In this document: positions 36,301 to 45,406 of the stretch, piece after piece
Layout of the letters: every line of letters starts with the position of its first letter
Position numbering within the stretch: the first letter of the stretch is position 1
Source of the DNA: Desulfocapsa sp.
Lineage (GTDB): Bacteria; Desulfobacterota; Desulfobulbia; Desulfobulbales; Desulfocapsaceae
Length of the DNA: 64,000 nucleotides
NCBI GenBank assembly: GCA_016765495.1
Contig: JAESPV010000008.1
Span: forward strand, 26,549-90,548
Direction: 5' to 3'
Made by a program: the position numbers and the translations under genes
The notes under the pieces: generated by a model
Told to the model about the DNA's origin: nothing
Database searches by the model: none
What the model saw: only the letters and a program-made list of their open reading frames with translations

Positions 36301-38298
36301 TTAGTCAGGTAGTACCTGATAACCAGAATCAGTAAACATTCCCACAATTGCCCAGCCTCCTCCCATAAGGAAGTCTCCAATAATGAGGCCAATAAAGAAA
36401 AATTGAACCTTTTTAAACAGTGAGACACCTCCATAGCGCATACATATAGCGTTGCAGGCCCAACCGATAAAGAAACTGACCCAGAGAATACGCATGGCCG
36501 AACTGTATGCGGTAAGATAGCCAAGAGGATGAATTGGCCACCAGTAAAATCGATGGTAGCAGACCACCAGAATCAGCATAACGATGGCCCCCGCAATGGC
36601 AAAAAGGGTGATCCAGCTACCTGTTTCCACGGGGGTGGTAACCAGACGGTGCACATTTTCAAAGACGGTAACAGTGGTTCTGCTCGCCCACTCCATCTGG
36701 AGTTCCCGTGTTCCATAGCGATAATAAAGGGTCATCATGGCCAGAATACTGGCCACAAGACTTGCAAGAATGGTGAAAAAAAGTCCTGAGAAGATGAGTA
36801 ATCCTGGACGTCTCCCATGGCTCAGGTTTCGTGCATGGAGCAGAGATGGCATAAGGGATTCGCGCAGGTCAACAAAAAGTGCTTTTTGTGTCATGCCGGC
36901 AAGTAATCCATTTATTCCACTGAAAAGTTTTGTTCCACCAATTGCAAGTAATCCATCCATCGGGGCGGCTGTGAGGGTGAAATAGGCAAGCCCGCCCTGG
37001 CAGATAATTCTTGTGGCAACCAGCATGATCATAAATGATGCACTGAAAAAGAGCATGGCATTTATAAGGCTCATGCCAAGTGAAACCGCCCAGAATAAAA
37101 GGGCACAAAAACAGAAAACAGCTCCCCAGAAGGAAACGCGTACATCAAACCATTCGGTTCGTGCCTGCCTTGGTTTGGTAAGAAAGAGGGATTCTTTGGT
37201 GACTTCAATGAGATGGGAACGAGCCAGCCACATAATAAAGACAAAAAAGACCCCGTATGCCCCTATCATCTGCGTTTCCTCTGGCCTTGCCAGTGTCGGG
37301 CCAAAGGTTATACCGAGCTCTGATGCCGGGATGGTATAACCAAGAACTCCAAGAATGCCAAAAAGAAGCCCGCCCATGATGAAGAAAAACCAGAAACTGA
37401 AAGAGATTTGTCTGGAGGCGAGAAAAGCAAAGCCGATAAATGCAGGATAGATATAGATTTTCAGTTTATGAAAACCTGAGAAGATACCTTCTTTGGGGAA
37501 ATAAGGACCTGCGAGAATAAGTGTCGAGAGTTGTGGAACAGATGGATAATAATAATGCAATCCATTTAAGAGATGAAGAAATACAGGGATCATAAGGCCT
37601 GCCAGGAGAAAGCGGTTAGCAAAAAAACTTCCAACCTTTCCTTCGTCCAGTGATTTGCTTAACATTTGAGGAACGCGGAGCAGTGGAAAATTTAGCCGTT
37701 CATTATGGATCCACTGACGGGAAAGAATGTTGATGATAAAAAGCATAAAACCATAGGCTAAAAGAATAAAAGTACCCCAGAGCAGCAGGGGGGAAATCCA
37801 TGCACTCCACGGAATTTCACGGGCTACCTCAAACCAGGTCATGCCGCGTCCACCGGGAATTCCTGTGTAGAGCAGTTCAATGGCGTGGGGATTAGTGGGA
37901 GTGATGCCCTGGGGTAAAGTGGAGAGAATACTCTCCTGCCATTGATTGCTGACAGTTGCGTAATGAACAGGAGTGGTGAGATTGAGCAGCAGGGTGCGAG
38001 CCATTCCGGTGTAGGCAATTCCTGAGCCAATAACCATCTCAATCCAGACTATCAAGAGTTCACTTCCTGTGAAAAACAGCGATCTTCCGGGGAAAACCTT
38101 TGCTGAAATTGCAGTAAGGATGGTGAGAATCAGAAAGATAAAGAATGGTGCCAGGGGAAAATGACCACCGCCAAGAGGTGTTGCCTGCAGATAGATATTG
38201 TTGAACGGGGTAAGGAGGCAAATCCCTACGGCTAACACCATACCCAGCACGATTCCACGCAGGCGAATAGGAGTAGCCGTGTGCAGTGAATCAGGCAT
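36301..38298 (-). CDS. Second OPT-like polytopic membrane protein (DUF6784/6785-like)
   Basis: 665 residues from ATG 38298; an upstream in-frame extension of 56 codons is coding sequence of the preceding gene in another frame and is not used. About 14 TM helices. It shares layout with the 652-residue neighbour: an opening gly-rich helix (RGIVLGMVLAVGICLLTPFNNIYLQ), a central loop with ARSHLIEV and a C-terminal gly-rich helix. Its start overlaps the stop of the giant gene by 8 bp, so translation is coupled. The two may form a heterodimer with the FtsX/ATPase module; this is inference. Confidence 0.75.
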   Translation of the reverse strand: MPDSLHTATPIRLRGIVLGMVLAVGICLLTPFNNIYLQATPLGGGHFPLAPFFIFLILTILTAISAKVFPGRSLFFTGSELLIVWIEMVIGSGIAYTGMARTLLLNLTTPVHYATVSNQWQESILSTLPQGITPTNPHAIELLYTGIPGGRGMTWFEVAREIPWSAWISPLLLWGTFILLAYGFMLFIINILSRQWIHNERLNFPLLRVPQMLSKSLDEGKVGSFFANRFLLAGLMIPVFLHLLNGLHYYYPSVPQLSTLILAGPYFPKEGIFSGFHKLKIYIYPAFIGFAFLASRQISFSFWFFFIMGGLLFGILGVLGYTIPASELGITFGPTLARPEETQMIGAYGVFFVFIMWLARSHLIEVTKESLFLTKPRQARTEWFDVRVSFWGAVFCFCALLFWAVSLGMSLINAMLFFSASFMIMLVATRIICQGGLAYFTLTAAPMDGLLAIGGTKLFSGINGLLAGMTQKALFVDLRESLMPSLLHARNLSHGRRPGLLIFSGLFFTILASLVASILAMMTLYYRYGTRELQMEWASRTTVTVFENVHRLVTTPVETGSWITLFAIAGAIVMLILVVCYHRFYWWPIHPLGYLTAYSSAMRILWVSFFIGWACNAICMRYGGVSLFKKVQFFFIGLIIGDFLMGGGWAIVGMFTDSGYQVLPD

Positions 38299-41200
38299 TA
38301 CTTGTCTCCATGGTGGTTTTTGTGTCCTGGTTTTCAGTGTCAATTGCTTGGAATTGTTTTGCAAAATAAGTGTGGCTGGCGTCGTCAATGGATCGCCATA
38401 CCAGCAGTTGTTTACGAAGGTCATGAAGAAAGGAAATATTAATCCGTTGCCAGAGTTGTTCTTCACCTGATCTTCTTTCCAGGGTTACCTTGATTTCCAG
38501 GTACTTGGTGTCCCCGTCAACAGGACAGAATTGAATATCAACCCACTGCATGATACCAAAGTCAAATGGGGCAAGCCACACCTTTGATCGAATATGGGTA
38601 CAGTGCATCCCATGAGGACACGCTGCATTGTTTACCATTGTACGTATTTCGTCGATATTGTAACAGCTGGAAACACGTTCAACTGAGCCCGTTGAAAAAA
38701 GTCCATGGGAGACGTCCTGGTGGGATTTGAAGTAACTGAAGATAAAACCGCCAATGGAGTCAATTTCTTCATATTTCATAAAGAAGGGAAGGGTTATGGT
38801 GATACGATTTCCCACAGCCTTAGGCAGATTGAAGTTGGCATTCACATCAGGAATGGCTATACGTGCTGCCACTCGTGAGGGGTATATGACCGAAAGAAGC
38901 ACCACACCAATAACCAGTACCATGGCTGCAACGCCTGCCATGGAGGAATAATTGACGGTGAGCCCTGCCCACAGGCTTGTGTCGGCAAAAAGAGCTGCTG
39001 AAACCTGGGCGAGAAGGTATCCAAGTACCACGGAAATAACAGCCAAAGCCAGTGCCTCGGCAATAAAAAGAAAAGAAACATGAGACGGAGCCAGGCCCAC
39101 AGATGTGTAAATTGCAATCTCGTTTTTACGCTCATATACGGAGCTGATCATGGTATTCAAAACGATGAAAATTGAAATAAGAAGCGGGATGAGAATATTG
39201 GGCACACCACTGTACTTGATGGAATCACTTTGGTTATAGAGCCAGACACCATCTTCCTGTCCTGCAAAAATAGACATGGAAAAGCGATCAACAAGTGCCT
39301 CGGCCGTCTCATTGATGGATTCGCCAGCCTCTGGTAGAGCAGCAAGGTTTTTCAGCTTCCCGCCCATGGTGAGCAGCGTTTTGGCAGGAATGATTGCAAC
39401 CTGTGAGGCAGGGATATGGTGATAGCGGCTCTGGAATGAGCGAATATCGTCACCTGATTCCATGGCATCCTGTTCAACTTCTGTGATTTCAGCCCCTGAT
39501 TCTGCAGGAAAGATGACAGGCGTTAATGGCTCACCGTCAAGATCCAGTGTCTGATCGAAGGCAGCCCCGTCAAAACTGCCAATTACTGTAAAGTCATAGC
39601 CCCATACCTTAATGGCTTCAGTGCCATCGGTTTTGACGTGAAGATTCTGTGCCATATTATGATCGAGAATGATAGCCCGGATATCATTGCTTACAAACCA
39701 TCTGCCCGTTGTCAGAATTGCATCAAGCCCAGTGATATTGGCCTCGGCAGGAGAAAGGCCAATCAGCCCTTCAAGTTCGGCGTTGTACTTACCGTTTTGC
39801 AGAGGGACATGTACGGCCTGTGTGGCATCACGGGATTCAAGCCAGATGCGTGGTGCCGCACCTTTTGTACCCTGAACTCCACCCATAAGATTATCAACTG
39901 CTTCCACCGGTAGACTTTTCCAGTCCGTACGTTTTAAGAGTAATCCCTGATAGGGAGCATCTTCCTGGAAAAAGAGTCTGGATAGTCTTTGTCCGGACTT
40001 TACCGTGGTAAAACTCATGATGGTAAAGGTGAGAATAATTAAGGTGAGGCAGGTCAATATGGTGCGTATCCGTCTGCGTCTGAGGTTGGAAACCCCTAAG
40101 AAAAATGCGGCAGTAAATGCTTTCCAGTGGCTGATCTCGGCGGGTCGTTTATGGCTGGCACGTCGCTGCAGGAGGATCATCTCTTCTTCAAATCGGAAAA
40201 AGATGATTAGGCTTACCATCAGTGAAAGACCAAGGATAAAAAAGGCCAGGATCACAACGGTTGGGCTGTATGCCAGTTGAAAGGCGGGATGCACATTATA
40301 AATAATTGCTATGAGAACAAAGAGAATCCCGCAAAAAGCAAGGATTCGTTTATAAATATTTGCAAAATTAAAGAGAAAACGCTCCATGCAAAAGGCAAAG
40401 GGAACAAACAGAGCTATATAAAAGAGCACGCCTAACAGGACATCTTTCTGAGTTCTTTCAACTTGTACATAGACACGATTGGCCAGGGCGAGAGCCTCAG
40501 CCGATGCACTGCTGAAGGTTTTATAGTCATGTTCGAGGAGACTTTTTTCTGCTCGCATGAGTGAGCTAAGGCCCCGCTCTTCCAGCAGACTTATTTTGTT
40601 GTCATAGATACCATGATTTTCGAGATTCTTGATTCTCGGAGAAAGAACTGTCCAGACATCGCGTGCCGCCCGATACACGGTATTATGTATGGCATTGTAT
40701 TGATCCACAGGATAGCCAAAACCCATGGAATTATCTTCTGTTCCATTGGTGAGAATCATTTTATGAGTGAGCACATTGTCGGACAGGGTGACCTTGAGCC
40801 ATGTTCCCGGTTCTGTGTAGATGGTGGCCATGGTCGAGTTGCGGGTGTCAATCCGGCTGTACCAGTAGTGAGCAGGAGGGGCATCTCTTCGCCCATCGAG
40901 GAGTTGTATTTTTGTAAGGTAATTAAAGTTACGTGGCTCCAATAGGCCAAAGATGGTGGTTTCTTTGCAACTGAAAAGAATGAGGTCTGTTTTCATGTCA
41001 CGTCTGAGAATTTTAAGACGGTAATTATTCTTTCCCGTATTCTTTTTATCAATAGCCCAGAGCACCTGACCTGTATCCGCATCAAAACGATAGCCTTCGA
41101 TAATCAGTTTGTCGAGCTGGTGTTTTTTGTCGGCAATGCCTTTTACCCGGAAGGTTCCTGAAGAATCCACGGCAGCATAGTGTTTTTGAGATCCCTGATA

Positions 41201-43117
41201 GGCCAGAAGGATGGTCTTTGCTGCCGGGTAATTAGCAAAAAGTTCACCCTGAAGAAGAAGATTTGCACGTCCTGTGACCGTTGCAAAACCATCACGCGGA
41301 AGTCTTCCTGATTGGAGTCCCGCCGTTCCTGCCATGGCAACAGCCATATCAGCAACCAGTAGTGCCTGATTTTCAAGTTTGTCCCAGTTAATATATTCAG
41401 TGGTATCCCAAGGTGTTCCCCATAATGCTCTGGCATCTCCAGTGCTTGCCAGAGTGATGCCAAGCATTCCTGCAAGGGATGCAACTTCTCCGCCAAGTGG
41501 AGGTTTATCGAGAAACCAGGAATCCCAGGAACGAAGGCGACTGGGACGCAGGGTGTTTATATAAGGAGTACTGCTCATACTTGTTTTGGCACTGGCATCG
41601 AGCAGATCTGCAATAACTGAAAAAATACCTGTTCGGTTCACTCTTTTTTTCAGGGTGTAGAGAAATCCCTGATGAAAGGCACCCAGACCATTGCCATGGC
41701 TTGAGAGGTGCAGGGAGACAAAGGCTGCTATGGTATAGTCCCCCAGTAAATTCCTGAATGCATAGGCACTTTTTAAGCAGCTGGAGTGAACTTTGAGTTC
41801 TGTTACTCGGTTCTTAAGCATTTGGATTGATGCGGGGATCGCCTTCCGAAATAATTCTTCTTCTCCTGCACTTAGATCGTGAAAGCTGTTACGCCAGCCT
41901 ATACGTCGATGGAGGAGACGGGTTTTTGAGAGTTCTTTAATCGCTGCGTATGCCTCAGGAGTTGCAAGCTTTTGGAGACGGCGTGTGTTGAGTTCTCTGG
42001 AAATAGAATCCACTGACAGTTTCAGGTGATCTGAAATGGCAAGGCTGATGATTTTATCTCGTTCCGGGTCGGGTAGCAGGGGCCAGCTGATATCTTTAAG
42101 GAGTGCCAGTTGTTTTTTTGATTCTTTAATACCTGATTTGAGTTGTTTTTTCTGTTTTCGTAAATGCTTTGATTTACTGTTGATACTCCAGATCAGATCA
42201 CGAACACCAGCCAGTGCTTCATTGTGCCCACTGCTGGCAATAATCAGCACTGATTTGGCTGGGCGGCTGTTTTGCAGTCTTTTGGCTGTTTGGAGAAGTG
42301 TGGCAATGGAACTTGCTTCATCGGCACCTGGTGCTCTTCCTGCAACATATCCTGAACTATCGTAGAAAGCATCGAGTATAAGAAGTTCTTTTTTTAACTC
42401 CGGATCCGTTCCCGGAATTAGACCGTAGATTGTCTCTGATATAATTTCTTTCCAGTGAACCGTGGCTTTAAGATTTGCTGTGGATGCTATTAATTCAGGA
42501 GTAGTAAAAGAAACCTGCTTGAAGATTTGTTTAATTTCCTGTTCTTCAATCCAGAAGCAGGGAAGTTGTATGGGCGTAAGTTCTTCTTTTTCTACGAAAA
42601 TATACCTTGATGCATTGCGGGACTTGTTGAGGTAAATGATTGCTTTTGCCCCAAGAGATGCCAATTGCTGCCAGTTTTGGCCGGAATCTGCGTCGAGTAC
42701 CAGAATAGCATCTTTAATCTGCATACTCTTGATATCAGCCCAGCTTCCCGCTCCTACGTAGTAAAGTGGGCCAGTTAATGTGCCATTGGTGGTTTGCGGG
42801 GTAATGGCATTATAGCGAAGAGCTTTGAGTTGAATATTTTTTTCACCGACTTGTAGATTTGCACCTTTGATAATACGAATAGGGATCGGGAAACGATATA
42901 TTTCAGGTTTTATACCAATGGCCTCAAACTGTTTCTGTATGAAAATGCTTGCGGCTTTTGCACCCTCACTGCCGGTTGTTCGCTCTTCATAGCGGCTGAG
43001 TTCTGTGATCTGTTCCTGGAGAGAAAGTGGTTCAGATGCGAAGGACAGAGAAAATCCTCCACCTGATATCAGGATAAAAAGGAAAACAAAGAAAGAGCAG
43101 GGACGAAGGGATACCAT
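38291..43117 (-). CDS. Giant M28-pseudopeptidase / FtsX-permease fusion
   Basis: 1608 residues with a signal peptide (about 1-28). Residues about 30-600 have the M28 aminopeptidase layout but lack its zinc ligands: AFYDS (His to Phe, 251), GADE (Asp 266 kept), SGHNE (replacing GEE) and WGTPWDT (His to Gly, 567). A beta-rich region about 600-800 precedes three TM helices (about 894-975). An FtsX/MacB unit follows: TM near 1016-1040, periplasmic loop, three TM helices with YERKNEIAIYTSVGL. A C-terminal domain of about 190 residues carries several cysteines. It is 4 bp after the ATPase gene and overlaps the next. Probably the main permease of an envelope export or mechanotransmission complex. 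Confidence 0.85.
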   Translation of the reverse strand: MVSLRPCSFFVFLFILISGGGFSLSFASEPLSLQEQITELSRYEERTTGSEGAKAASIFIQKQFEAIGIKPEIYRFPIPIRIIKGANLQVGEKNIQLKALRYNAITPQTTNGTLTGPLYYVGAGSWADIKSMQIKDAILVLDADSGQNWQQLASLGAKAIIYLNKSRNASRYIFVEKEELTPIQLPCFWIEEQEIKQIFKQVSFTTPELIASTANLKATVHWKEIISETIYGLIPGTDPELKKELLILDAFYDSSGYVAGRAPGADEASSIATLLQTAKRLQNSRPAKSVLIIASSGHNEALAGVRDLIWSINSKSKHLRKQKKQLKSGIKESKKQLALLKDISWPLLPDPERDKIISLAISDHLKLSVDSISRELNTRRLQKLATPEAYAAIKELSKTRLLHRRIGWRNSFHDLSAGEEELFRKAIPASIQMLKNRVTELKVHSSCLKSAYAFRNLLGDYTIAAFVSLHLSSHGNGLGAFHQGFLYTLKKRVNRTGIFSVIADLLDASAKTSMSSTPYINTLRPSRLRSWDSWFLDKPPLGGEVASLAGMLGITLASTGDARALWGTPWDTTEYINWDKLENQALLVADMAVAMAGTAGLQSGRLPRDGFATVTGRANLLLQGELFANYPAAKTILLAYQGSQKHYAAVDSSGTFRVKGIADKKHQLDKLIIEGYRFDADTGQVLWAIDKKNTGKNNYRLKILRRDMKTDLILFSCKETTIFGLLEPRNFNYLTKIQLLDGRRDAPPAHYWYSRIDTRNSTMATIYTEPGTWLKVTLSDNVLTHKMILTNGTEDNSMGFGYPVDQYNAIHNTVYRAARDVWTVLSPRIKNLENHGIYDNKISLLEERGLSSLMRAEKSLLEHDYKTFSSASAEALALANRVYVQVERTQKDVLLGVLFYIALFVPFAFCMERFLFNFANIYKRILAFCGILFVLIAIIYNVHPAFQLAYSPTVVILAFFILGLSLMVSLIIFFRFEEEMILLQRRASHKRPAEISHWKAFTAAFFLGVSNLRRRRIRTILTCLTLIILTFTIMSFTTVKSGQRLSRLFFQEDAPYQGLLLKRTDWKSLPVEAVDNLMGGVQGTKGAAPRIWLESRDATQAVHVPLQNGKYNAELEGLIGLSPAEANITGLDAILTTGRWFVSNDIRAIILDHNMAQNLHVKTDGTEAIKVWGYDFTVIGSFDGAAFDQTLDLDGEPLTPVIFPAESGAEITEVEQDAMESGDDIRSFQSRYHHIPASQVAIIPAKTLLTMGGKLKNLAALPEAGESINETAEALVDRFSMSIFAGQEDGVWLYNQSDSIKYSGVPNILIPLLISIFIVLNTMISSVYERKNEIAIYTSVGLAPSHVSFLFIAEALALAVISVVLGYLLAQVSAALFADTSLWAGLTVNYSSMAGVAAMVLVIGVVLLSVIYPSRVAARIAIPDVNANFNLPKAVGNRITITLPFFMKYEEIDSIGGFIFSYFKSHQDVSHGLFSTGSVERVSSCYNIDEIRTMVNNAACPHGMHCTHIRSKVWLAPFDFGIMQWVDIQFCPVDGDTKYLEIKVTLERRSGEEQLWQRINISFLHDLRKQLLVWRSIDDASHTYFAKQFQAIDTENQDTKTTMETSNA

Positions 43118-43121
43118 GGGG

Positions 43122-43850
43122 TCAGCTACTCATTCCTCCAGTATTAATTTCGAGTTCATCACGATCCTGAATTTTATCAACCCGTCCGTCACGGATCCAG
43201 ATAACCTGATCCGAAACATTGAGCATTTTATAATCATGGGTCGCAGAGATAACGGTCACCCCCTGATCAATGCTCATTTCTTTTAAAAGTGAAATGATCT
43301 CCTCACCTGTCTTGAGGTCAAGGTTTCCTGTGGGTTCATCTGCTAAAATAATGGATGGTGAGTTGGCAAGGGCTCTAGCCACGGCCACTCGTTGCTGTTG
43401 GCCACCAGAGAGTTCCGCAGGTTTATGTGAATGTCTTCCTTCAAGGCCTACCTGGGCAAGAAGTTCCATTCCCCGTTGGATGGCTGTTTCATTTGGCGTT
43501 CCGGCAAATGTCATGGGAAGGGTGACATTTTCAAGGGCCGTCATGACTGGAATCAGGTTGAATGTCTGGAAAATATAGCCGATTTTTCGACAGCGTAACC
43601 AGGCCAGTTCATAGGCATCAAGTTGAGCAATATCCACTTCATCAATAAATACTTTTCCGCTGGATGGCTTATCAAGCCCGCCAATCATATTGAAAAGAGT
43701 GGATTTTCCGGAGCCGGACGGTCCCATAATCGAGACATATTTACCTGTTTCAATCTCAAGATTAATACCCTTCAATACTTTGACCACAATTTTACCAAGA
43801 TTAAAATCCTTGGTGACATCTGTTACCCGAACTATTTGTTTTTCAGTCAT
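43122..43850 (-). CDS. LolD/MacB-type ABC transporter ATPase
   Basis: 242 residues: Walker A GPSGSGKST, Q-loop IFQTFNLIP, signature ELSGGQQQRVAVARAL, Walker B IILADEPTGNLD and switch His in SATHDYKML. These are the marks of the FtsE/LolD/MacB class, which pairs with FtsX-fold permeases. Flanked by a short FtsX permease (23 bp upstream) and the giant FtsX fusion (4 bp downstream), it should energise both. Confidence 0.94.
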   Translation of the reverse strand: MTEKQIVRVTDVTKDFNLGKIVVKVLKGINLEIETGKYVSIMGPSGSGKSTLFNMIGGLDKPSSGKVFIDEVDIAQLDAYELAWLRCRKIGYIFQTFNLIPVMTALENVTLPMTFAGTPNETAIQRGMELLAQVGLEGRHSHKPAELSGGQQQRVAVARALANSPSIILADEPTGNLDLKTGEEIISLLKEMSIDQGVTVISATHDYKMLNVSDQVIWIRDGRVDKIQDRDELEINTGGMSS

Positions 43851-43873
43851 TTTTGTTTGTTTGTTTTTCTCAA

Positions 43874-44524
43874 CTATTGTTCCACACGCATGGCCTCAAC
43901 CGGCTGCATTTTCGCAGCAATAACTGCCGGATATAACACTCCAAGCAGACTCAGGCCAATACCGGTGAGTATGGCAAGGCTGGATGAGATCAAAGTCGCC
44001 TGCCAGGGCATGTAATATATGGTATCTGAGCCAAAACGAAGAAGGGCGACAAGAAAGGCTGCGATGGCACCGAAAAATGCTCCTGCTACAGACCCGGCAA
44101 ATCCCTGAATAGATGCTTCCATAACAAAAAAACGGACAATAAATCTATCAAGTGCACCCAGGCATTTCATGGTGCCGATTTCACGAAATCGTTCAGTGAC
44201 TGACATAAGTTGAGCGTTGATGATTCCGACTACGCAGACAAGAAGTGACAGGATAACAATCCAGCGCTGTTTAGGGGAGGCAGCAAGACTTGTTCCTCCC
44301 GGAAGAACGTCATATCCGCAATTTAAAAGGTAGTGTCGGATTTCCGGGTTACCTGTGGCAAGCATTTTATCGGCGATATCAATGCTGATCAGGCTGAAGG
44401 CGAGAAAGGAGACAGCAAGAACCAGGGTGAGGGTTGTGATAAGCGAACGAAAGAATCGTGCCTTGATGGATCTGCAGGACATTGCGAAGGACTGTTTCCA
44501 TGGTAAAACCACCAAATGTCTCAT
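43874..44524 (-). CDS. Short FtsX-family ABC permease
   Basis: 216 residues: one TM helix (about 28-48), a very short periplasmic loop of about 40 residues (MacB or LolC have more than 200), then three TM helices with the cytoplasmic MSVTERFREIGTMKCLGAL coupling motif and the ending PAVIAAKMQPVEAMRVEQ. It starts 112 bp after the deacetylase gene, across a 10-bp inverted repeat. Together with the giant fusion it would give a heteromeric FtsX pair. Confidence 0.88.
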   Translation of the reverse strand: MRHLVVLPWKQSFAMSCRSIKARFFRSLITTLTLVLAVSFLAFSLISIDIADKMLATGNPEIRHYLLNCGYDVLPGGTSLAASPKQRWIVILSLLVCVVGIINAQLMSVTERFREIGTMKCLGALDRFIVRFFVMEASIQGFAGSVAGAFFGAIAAFLVALLRFGSDTIYYMPWQATLISSSLAILTGIGLSLLGVLYPAVIAAKMQPVEAMRVEQ

Positions 44525-44546
44525 TGCTTCTCTGTGGTGCCTGAAT

Positions 44547-44582
44547 TTAAAGTAACGTGCAGTTGAATGAATGTTACTTTAA
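44547..44582. repeat. 10-bp perfect inverted repeat between deacetylase and FtsX genes
   Basis: TTAAAGTAAC (44547-44556) and GTTACTTTAA (44573-44582) with a 16-base spacer, 22 bp upstream of the FtsX start. No T-run follows. It divides the glycan half of the run from the transport half. Confidence 0.7.
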
Positions 44583-44635
44583 CAGGATCTTCAGTGAAAA
44601 GTATATCGTTTTTTATTCCTATGTGGCAATTTTTC

Positions 44636-45406
44636 CTATATAAGGGCCTGGAAAAGCACGGGGTGTACCTGAGGGGTAGTTTTCACACTATTAAGAAGGA
44701 GATCAAGGAAATCAAAACTGGCTTGATTCATTCGTTGATGATGGATCATAATCCCACCGGAACCATTGCTGATTCCAAGCTCCAGTTCTTTAAGCAGATT
44801 GTCCAGGCAGTGGTCGGGGGCCGTTTCTTTTCTGGTATGAAGGTCGATGTTTATTTGTATATCAGGGAGCTCAGGCGGGGAAGGGGGCGCTGCGTTGCTG
44901 CTTCTGGAAACTGCCTGGAAGCCTAAATTGTATAATCCAGTCAAGGTGTCCATGGAGCAGCGGTTCCAGGGAGGGGTAAAAAAGGGAGAAAAAGATTCTC
45001 CCATGATATCCAACAGGCGATCTTTTCCACGCTGGAGATCCCGGACTTGCTTGTCAGCTGGTCTTCCAGGCCCGAACTCCTGTTTTTTACCGGATTGTTC
45101 ATGGTTTCGGTGTAGCCACCCGTGTTGGTGCCAGCACCATTGAGAACTGTTTATGTCGGTGATTCTTTGGAGTGTTGCAAAACGTGCATGCGTTAGCCAG
45201 CTCGGAACCACTGCGAGGCAAAGGGGAATATTGTGTTTTTTGAATCTTTCTATTAGTTGAGTAAATCGTTTTCCGGGGACACCAATGTCGTCTGCGCGAA
45301 AAAACAGCATTGCCTCTCCGCTGCCATTTGCAAGACCTTTGGCCATGGATCTTGTCAGCAATTTTTCAATATTGTCGGGAAGATTCTTATAGAGGGCGGA
45401 TATCAT
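44636..45406 (-). CDS. NodB-like polysaccharide deacetylase family protein
   Basis: 256 residues without a signal peptide. Deacetylase-like motifs: FRADDIGV for the catalytic Asp pair, WCWHQHGWLHRNHE for the His metal ligands, and FTPPWNRC for the R/P motif. It could deacetylate N-acetyl sugars of a lipid-linked glycan in the cytoplasm. Its start overlaps the upstream glycosyltransferase stop by 20 bp. Confidence 0.85.
   Translation of the reverse strand: MISALYKNLPDNIEKLLTRSMAKGLANGSGEAMLFFRADDIGVPGKRFTQLIERFKKHNIPLCLAVVPSWLTHARFATLQRITDINSSQWCWHQHGWLHRNHEQSGKKQEFGPGRPADKQVRDLQRGKDRLLDIMGESFSPFFTPPWNRCSMDTLTGLYNLGFQAVSRSSNAAPPSPPELPDIQINIDLHTRKETAPDHCLDNLLKELELGISNGSGGIMIHHQRMNQASFDFLDLLLNSVKTTPQVHPVLFQALI

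Noticed and set aside
34315..38298. Reading the two polytopic proteins as ordinary OPT oligopeptide transporters
   Set aside because: Size and helix count fit, but the diagnostic OPT motifs are not visible, so only OPT-like is claimed.
38298..38466. An N-terminal extension of the 665-residue membrane protein
   Set aside because: The added 56 codons lie inside the giant gene in another frame, lack a ribosome site and do not look like a signal sequence.
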